Below, piece by piece: positions 6,773-10,480 of a stretch of DNA of 10,480 nt. The position numbers were made by a program, and so were the translations under genes. The stretch spans positions 1 through 10,480 of the forward strand of contig VBQB01000013.1 of the NCBI GenBank assembly GCA_005887855.1, read 5' to 3'. The stretch is from Verrucomicrobiota bacterium (GTDB taxonomy: Bacteria > Verrucomicrobiota > Verrucomicrobiae > Chthoniobacterales > UBA10450). Below the pieces are notes generated by a model that was not told the origin of the DNA, searched no databases, and worked only from the letters and a program-made list of their open reading frames with translations. Position 1 is the first letter of the stretch. Every line of letters begins with the position of its first letter.

Positions 6773-7915
6773 TTAGAGCTCAATTCGGAGCAATTCGTGT
6801 TGCCATGGGACCAGCAACGTTGCGGCGTGGGTCTCATCCCCAGCGATCGCCTCGAGCGTGCTACGAGACGCGATAAAGGCCGGCTCCAGATCGAGTTCTC
6901 TTGCCGCGCGGTCGCGTCGCTGTCGGAGTTGTTCGGTCCGGCGTACCGTCTCGGGGTTTGGTCGCGTCCCAAAGCGGCGGCGCGAAACCGGCCATTCCGC
7001 TTCAGGCAACTGTAACGCGCTCTGCGCTGCGTGGCGAAATGTCTGCCGCCGCCGGGAGGAAAAATATCGGTAATCAGGCACGCTTTCCGCGGCGAAACTT
7101 ACAGCCGCATTCAGCAACTCGTCATTATGCAAAACATGAAACGGAGGACGGTCTGCCGCCTCCGCTTCTTTCTCGCGCCATCGCCAAAGGGCGCGGAGGA
7201 CGGCGGCCGCGGGGCCCGACAACGCGGCAGATCCGCGGATGCGCCAAAGTTCATCCTCGTCGCGGACACGCTCCACCTCCGCCTGCGCGATTGCGCGCTG
7301 GCACGACTGCCGCAACCAATCGAGCCGATCATGTTCTCTCAGCTGCGATTCGAGCCGATCGGCGAGCGGCAACAAGTAATGTGTGTCATTCATCGCGTAC
7401 TCGAGCATCCGCACGGAGAGGGGACGTCGCGCCCAATTTGCCTTTTGCGAACCCTTGCCGAGGTCAACATCGAAATGTCGCTTTACCAAAGCGGCCAGAC
7501 TAAAATCGCGGATCCCGAGCAGGCGTGCGGCAATCACCGTGTCGAAAATCCGGCGTGCCGCAAAGTTCAGACCGCGGCGAAGCAATCGCAGATCGAAATC
7601 CGCGCCGTGCAAAACAATTTCCTTGCGTTCCAACGCAGCGGATAACGGTGCGAGATCGACGTTGGCCAGTGGATCGACAATGTAATCGTGCACCTGTAGC
7701 CGGGATCGGTGATCCCGGCCCGGGTCTGAGCCCCGCTGCTCCCAACCGGCATCACCAATGCCGGCTACAACATCTCGCCCCGGTAGACTGATTTGTACCA
7801 GACACAGTTTTTCCCGATAACAATGGAGGCTGTCGGCTTCGGTATCGACCGCCGCGCGATCGACCTTTTCAATTTGCGAGAGCAGCTCGGCGAGCTGTAG
7901 AGCGCTTGCGATCAC
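6773..7915 (-). CDS. rnd: Ribonuclease D (DEDDy 3'-5' exoribonuclease) with embedded repeat
   Basis: A 380-residue RNase D, a 3'-5' exonuclease that trims tRNA precursors and other RNAs. Catalytic residues are visible: exo I D24/E26 in VDTEAD, exo II D108 in LHGADFDLRLL, exo III Y173/D177 in YAMNDTHYLL. An HRDC domain follows (about 218-285, LWRIRGSAALSGPAAAVLRALWRWREKE). The C-terminal part contains a second helical region. The start chosen is GTG 7915, which overlaps the rho stop in GTGA and leaves only the conserved domain; longer starts run back into rho. Residues 50-74 (VAGIGDAGWEQR...) are not family sequence: they are translation of a 75-base palindromic repeat (7695-7769), inserted between beta strands so that GRDV continues at VHDYIVDPLANVDL. 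All catalytic residues are intact, so the enzyme is probably active. Confidence 0.9.
   Translation of the reverse strand: MIASALQLAELLSQIEKVDRAAVDTEADSLHCYREKLCLVQISLPGRDVVAGIGDAGWEQRGSDPGRDHRSRLQVHDYIVDPLANVDLAPLSAALERKEIVLHGADFDLRLLRRGLNFAARRIFDTVIAARLLGIRDFSLAALVKRHFDVDLGKGSQKANWARRPLSVRMLEYAMNDTHYLLPLADRLESQLREHDRLDWLRQSCQRAIAQAEVERVRDEDELWRIRGSAALSGPAAAVLRALWRWREKEAEAADRPPFHVLHNDELLNAAVSFAAESVPDYRYFSSRRRQTFRHAAQSALQLPEAEWPVSRRRFGTRPNPETVRRTEQLRQRRDRAARELDLEPAFIASRSTLEAIAGDETHAATLLVPWQHELLRIEL
7695..7769. repeat. 75-base paired-hairpin repeat embedded in frame in rnd
   Basis: The ends are perfect 9-base inverted repeats, tgtagccgg (7695-7703) and ccggctaca (7761-7769). Inside are two hairpins: gccgggatc/gatcccggc with loop ggt (7699-7719), and ccggcat/atgccgg with a 5-base loop (7746-7764). 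The layout (GTAG foot, two hairpins, mirror-image end) is the same as at 794-855. At exactly 75 bases it adds 25 codons without changing the rnd frame. The first hairpin recurs in rho (9172-9196). Confidence 0.85.
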
Positions 7916-9315
7916 CTCAATCCGCTCAAGAGCAGCTCCGCGTTGGTCTTGGTCGCTTCCAGATTTTCGATCAATTTTTCCATCGCCTCGATCGGAGGAA
8001 GCGCCGCCATCGTCTTCCGCAGCAACTGCACGCGTTCCCATTCATCGGGATGATACAACAAGTCTTCGCGCCGTGTAGCTGACTGTAAAATGTGGATCGC
8101 GGGATAAAGCCGCTTCTCCTGCAGCGCGCGATCGAGATGCAGCTCCATGTTGCCAGTGCCTTTGAATTCTTCGAAAATCAATTCATCCATCCGGCTGCCG
8201 GTCTCGATCAATGCGGTCGCGAGAATCGTCAGGCTGCCGCCTTCTTCAACATTGCGCGCCGAGCCGAAAAATTTCTTCGGCTTGGTGAGCGCTTTCGCCT
8301 CGACGCCGCCCGACATGATCCGTCCTTTGCCCGGCTGCAAACTGTTATATCCGCGCGAAAGCCGTGTGATGCTGTCGAGCAAAACCACCACGTTCTTTTT
8401 CAATTCCACCAAACGTTTGGCGCGCTCCAGCACCATCTCCGCTACCTGCACGTGCCGATGAACGTTCTCGTCGAAGTTCGAATGATAAATCTGGCAGTCA
8501 ATTTCTTGCTCCAGATCGGTCACTTCTTCGGGCCGCTCGTCCACTAACAGCAGGATGAGCACGATCTCCGGATGATTTACGCGAATCGCCTTTGCGATTT
8601 CCTTGAGCAGGATTGTCTTGCCCACTCGTGGCGGCGCGACGATGAGACCACGTTGCCCGTGTCCGAGCGGCGCCAGCAGATCGACCGCCCGAGCGCTGAT
8701 GGAATTCGTCTGTGGATTTTCCAGCATGATCCGGCCCTGCGGGAATTGCGGCGTCAGTTTGTCGAAGTCGGTCGGCTCCGTCCACTGCTCGGCCGGTTGG
8801 CCCTCGATCGTTGTCACTTGTTCAAGGGTGAGGAACTTCTCGCGATGCCTTGGTAGACGTATCGTCCCGGCAAGCTCTTGGCCGGGCCGCAGGTGATATT
8901 GCTCAATCACTGCGCGCGGAATGGACACATCCTCAGGGACAGGCAAAAAGTTCAATTTCGGCCAGCGGAGCATGGCGAACGAATCGCTCACCTGATCGAG
9001 AAAGCCGTCCGCGGTAACGATTGCCCCGGTGGCCAATGCCGCGCGGATTATATCGAGAACGTGCTGATGACGCGAGCGCCCAGGATGCAAATGCAGATCC
9101 AAATCGCGCGCCAACGATTCCAGTTCTTCCCCCGAAAGTTCCTGCAGGTCGTTTAGATCGAGCGAGCGCGCTGTAGCCGGGATCATTGATCCCGGCATCT
9201 CCCGCTCTCCTGTGGTGGCGGCCGTGTCGGCCGTAAGCCCGCCATCCGCAGGCGACACGCCTGCCGCTGCATCCTTCCTCTTAAACGACCGAGATGTTTC
9301 TACTTTTTCGTCCAT
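7912..9315 (-). CDS. rho: Transcription termination factor Rho
   Basis: A 467-residue hexameric RNA helicase/ATPase that ends transcription. After a variable N-terminal stretch come the Rho N-terminal helical bundle (LDLNDLQELSGEELESLARD, about 52-71), the primary RNA-binding OB-fold (about 101-170, ADGFLDQVSDSFAMLR) and the RecA-like motor: Walker A VAPPRVGKT (226-234), VDERPEEVTDL (258-268), Walker B VVLLDSITRLSRGYN (310-324), and the Q/R-loop region KPKKFFGSARNVEEGGSLTI (345-364). E. coli Rho has 419 residues; the excess here is N-terminal. Residues 15-48 (DAAAGVSPADGG... to PGSMIPAT) are encoded by palindromic repeats (9172-9271) and look like inserted DNA in a tolerant linker. ATG 9315 overlaps the coaE 3' end by 16 bases, and the stop overlaps rnd by 4, so the three are probably translated from one message. 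Confidence 0.96.
   Translation of the reverse strand: MDEKVETSRSFKRKDAAAGVSPADGGLTADTAATTGEREMPGSMIPATARSLDLNDLQELSGEELESLARDLDLHLHPGRSRHQHVLDIIRAALATGAIVTADGFLDQVSDSFAMLRWPKLNFLPVPEDVSIPRAVIEQYHLRPGQELAGTIRLPRHREKFLTLEQVTTIEGQPAEQWTEPTDFDKLTPQFPQGRIMLENPQTNSISARAVDLLAPLGHGQRGLIVAPPRVGKTILLKEIAKAIRVNHPEIVLILLLVDERPEEVTDLEQEIDCQIYHSNFDENVHRHVQVAEMVLERAKRLVELKKNVVVLLDSITRLSRGYNSLQPGKGRIMSGGVEAKALTKPKKFFGSARNVEEGGSLTILATALIETGSRMDELIFEEFKGTGNMELHLDRALQEKRLYPAIHILQSATRREDLLYHPDEWERVQLLRKTMAALPPIEAMEKLIENLEATKTNAELLLSGLR
9172..9196. repeat. Single REP-like hairpin in rho, copy of the rnd hairpin
   Basis: The 25 bases consist of tgta, the stem gccgggatc, the loop att and the stem gatcccggc. They match 7695-7719 in rnd at every position except the three loop bases (att versus ggt). 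It has the GTAG foot but no partner hairpin of the same type; it abuts the element at 9211-9271 through a 14-base spacer. In rho it is translated as PGSMIPAT, whereas the copy in rnd is translated in another frame as RDHRSRL. Confidence 0.85.
9211..9271. repeat. Paired-hairpin repeat embedded in frame in the rho N-terminal coding region
   Basis: Two hairpins with 3-base loops: cggccg/cggccg (9219-9233, 6-bp stem) and gcaggcg/cgcctgc (9248-9264, 7-bp stem). The outer ends tgtggtgg (9211-9218) and ccgctgca (9264-9271) can pair over eight positions, five Watson-Crick and three G-T, suggesting a decayed TGTAG...CTACA end. Same architecture as the copies at 794-855 and 7695-7769, with a different stem sequence. 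It encodes about residues 15-35 of Rho. Confidence 0.75.
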
Positions 9316-9914
9316 GATTGCTGTTGCCAGAGCGCCACAAGAAACCGCGCTTGGACGGCGAGCGCCGCACGATCGTCGTTATTCCACATCACGTGGTCGG
9401 CGCGCCTGATTTTTTCGCTGAGTGACATTTGTGAGTTGATCATTTGTTCCGCCGCGGGCCGTTCGAGCGATGTGCGCTCCATCAGCCAGCGTAGTTGGGT
9501 CTTGGAAGAACAGGCGACCACGACTACTCGATCACACAAGGTCTCACCGCCGGTTTCATAAAGAAGTGGAATATCAGCAAAGAAAAAATCGGGAGAGTTG
9601 CGATGCGTTTCCGCTTCCGTGCTCCATTGGCGGCGAATCCGCGGATGAAGAATCTCTTCGAGAGCGCGCTTTTTTGCCGCGTCGCCGAATACTATGGCGC
9701 GAAGTCTGTCTCGATTCAAGTCCCCGGTGTCCGAGAAAATTCCGTTGCCAAATTCGCGACGAATTTCTTTTTTAACTCCCTGGTCAAGATCGACAAGTTG
9801 GTGCGCAACCTGATCAGCGTCGAAAAATTTGGCCGCGGGAACGATCTCGCGCAAACATTCGCAGAAGCTGGTCTTCCCTGTGGAAATTCCGCCAGTGATC
9901 CCGATGACAGCCAT
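9300..9914 (-). CDS. coaE: Dephospho-CoA kinase
   Basis: A 204-residue cytoplasmic kinase that phosphorylates the 3'-hydroxyl of dephospho-CoA, the last step of coenzyme A synthesis. The P-loop GITGGISTGKTS (5-16) fits GxxxxGK[ST]. It is followed by DADQVAHQLV (the substrate-binding DAD), LHPRIRR, FADIPLLYETG (family PLLFE block), VVVVACSSKTQLRWLMERT, and SQMSLSEKIRRADHVMWNN, corresponding to the family SQ...K...AD.vi.N. Length is typical (about 200). ATG 9914 directly precedes the P-loop strand. It is the first gene of the coaE-rho-rnd set, and its last 16 bases overlap rho. No convincing promoter was found in the 90 bases upstream; the best guess (TTGGAC with GAGAAT) is weak. Confidence 0.95.
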   Translation of the reverse strand: MAVIGITGGISTGKTSFCECLREIVPAAKFFDADQVAHQLVDLDQGVKKEIRREFGNGIFSDTGDLNRDRLRAIVFGDAAKKRALEEILHPRIRRQWSTEAETHRNSPDFFFADIPLLYETGGETLCDRVVVVACSSKTQLRWLMERTSLERPAAEQMINSQMSLSEKIRRADHVMWNNDDRAALAVQARFLVALWQQQSWTKK

Positions 9915-10004
9915 TCAAGTGAGGATAAAACGCAGCCGCGGTTTTAGAGCGGCTTCATTCTCCACGTCAGCGACGATTTGTCCAATCTACGTAGCGCTCT
10001 TTGA

Positions 10005-10041
10005 GCAAAAAACAAAAAGCCGCGCGGTCAAGCGCGATGGC
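10005..10041 (-). terminator. Probable intrinsic terminator after the S74-domain gene
   Basis: On the minus strand a GC-rich stem (GCC-AT-CGCG, loop CTTGAC, CGCG-C-GGC; plus-strand positions 10019-10041) has one small internal loop. It is followed at once by TTTTTGTTTTTTG (10005-10018). It lies 69 bases past the stop codon at 10110 and separates that gene from coaE. Confidence 0.6.
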
Positions 10042-10109
10042 TGAGTGTAAAATAATAGGTAGTGGTGATTGAGAGCCTGCCCTGAGCGAAGCCGAATGCG
10101 TCGATCGCC
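10042..10109. other. Short intergenic stretch with a CCCTGAGCGAAGCCGAA motif
   Basis: Between the S74-domain gene and its terminator. No gene is seen. Positions 10080-10096 contain cctgagcgaagccgaa, resembling a short dispersed motif (CCTGAGCGAAGxCGAA type) often repeated in bacterial intergenic DNA. Only one copy is in the window, so its repeat status is not shown here. Confidence 0.3.
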
Positions 10110-10480
10110 CTATCTCTGATTGTTGAGAACCATCTGCGGCACTGATTTGCTTCCTTCAAGTCCGCCAGTCGGACGGACTCGTCCCGTGGCGAGCTGGGCG
10201 CTCACCTTCTGGATCTGCGCTGCCTGCTCTTCGAGACGCGCAATCACACGCTCCATTCCTTTCTGTAGTCGGGTGATGGTCGCTTCTTGTTCCTGTACTT
10301 TGCGGTGCTCTTTGAGGAACTCGTTTAGCAACATTGCATTCACCGCTTCGTAGCGAACGGTATAAGGCTTGCCTTCCTCGTCGCGCGCGACCAGATCGGG
10401 GTTGACCTTTTCCACTTCCTCGGCCACGAGGCCAAACTGAGGGATGCCGTCAGGGTCCAGCTCTTTCTTGTAGTGAAATG
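10110..10480 (-). CDS. C-terminal end of peptidase S74 (endosialidase chaperone) domain protein (5' part missing)
   Basis: The frame is open to the right edge, so only the last 122 residues are visible. The pattern FHYKKELDPDGIPQFGLVAE, then EVEKVNPDLVARDEEG, then YTVRYEAVNAMLLNEFLKEH matches the second half of the peptidase S74/intramolecular chaperone domain. This domain helps trimeric fibre proteins fold and then cleaves itself off. The catalytic part of the domain would lie outside the window. After it comes a coiled coil (HRKVQEQEATITRLQKGMER and on) that fits the trimeric helical bundle, then a polar tail ending in VLNNQR. Chromosomal copies in non-phage bacteria often belong to large surface or repeat-containing proteins; what precedes the domain here cannot be seen. 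Confidence 0.85.
   Translation of the reverse strand, partial: FHYKKELDPDGIPQFGLVAEEVEKVNPDLVARDEEGKPYTVRYEAVNAMLLNEFLKEHRKVQEQEATITRLQKGMERVIARLEEQAAQIQKVSAQLATGRVRPTGGLEGSKSVPQMVLNNQR

Noticed and set aside
6901..7645. Two long plus-strand frames of about 200 codons opposite rnd
   Set aside because: They lie antisense to a gene with intact RNase D motifs, have low-complexity Arg/Ala/Pro-rich composition and match no family I recognise; they reflect GC-rich codon use on the other strand.
7916..8041. Longer rnd start upstream inside rho
   Set aside because: The added residues are Arg/Asp/Gly-rich, translated out of frame from conserved rho sequence; GTG 7915 gives the family-typical N-terminus.
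9495..9947. Plus-strand frame of 150 codons opposite coaE
   Set aside because: coaE on the minus strand carries all expected motifs across the same bases; no ribosome site or family resemblance for the plus frame.
10110..10480. Evidence of a prophage from the S74 tail-fibre-type domain
   Set aside because: No other phage gene is visible, and S74 domains are common at the end of chromosomal surface proteins; the visible part is too small to decide.

Overview
This looks like a chromosomal window from a Gram-negative bacterium. The outer-membrane polysaccharide export genes, the Rho and CoaE sequences, and abundant short GTAG-footed palindromes fit a soil Verrucomicrobiota (Chthoniobacterales-like). 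That assignment is an inference from gene content and style, not from a marker search. There are no tRNA or rRNA genes, CRISPR arrays or transposase genes, and no stretch over 300 bases lacks a gene.

Layout from left to right. (1) Positions 1-798, plus strand: the 3' part of an O-antigen ligase/polymerase-like membrane protein. It is convergent with everything that follows, and a paired-hairpin repeat (794-855) sits on its stop codon. (2) Positions 867-6680, all minus strand, transcribed right to left: an exopolysaccharide export and control cluster. In order it encodes a secreted FecR-domain protein, an outer-membrane beta-barrel, a short Wza-like export protein with one SLBB domain, and a Wzc-like chain-length/tyrosine kinase protein. 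The kinase reading frame is broken by one base, most likely in a run of eight A. A good sigma70-type promoter (6709-6737) lies just before the FecR gene. (3) Positions 6773-9914, minus strand: a tightly packed housekeeping operon coaE-rho-rnd, with gene overlaps of 16 and 4 bases. (4) Positions 10110-10480, minus strand: the C-terminal end of a peptidase S74 (endosialidase chaperone) protein, followed by a probable intrinsic terminator (10005-10041).

How the genes work together. The kinase/co-polymerase (inner membrane), the Wza-like protein (periplasm) and the beta-barrel (outer membrane) form the usual chain for pushing a polysaccharide out of a Gram-negative cell. The ligase/polymerase-like protein at the left edge could act on the same polymer. 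The FecR protein at the head of the cluster may sense or scaffold in the periplasm.

The most unusual signal is a family of short GC-rich paired hairpins with a TGTAG foot and a CTACA end. One sits at the convergent gene junction and supplies the ligase stop codon. One 75-base copy is embedded in frame inside rnd between the exo I and exo II motifs. A composite of about 100 bases is embedded in frame in the 5' part of rho. The same 25-base hairpin occurs in rho and rnd, identical except for its 3-base loop, and is translated in different frames. This points to mobile REP/BIME-like DNA that has entered essential coding genes, analogous to Rickettsia palindromic elements.
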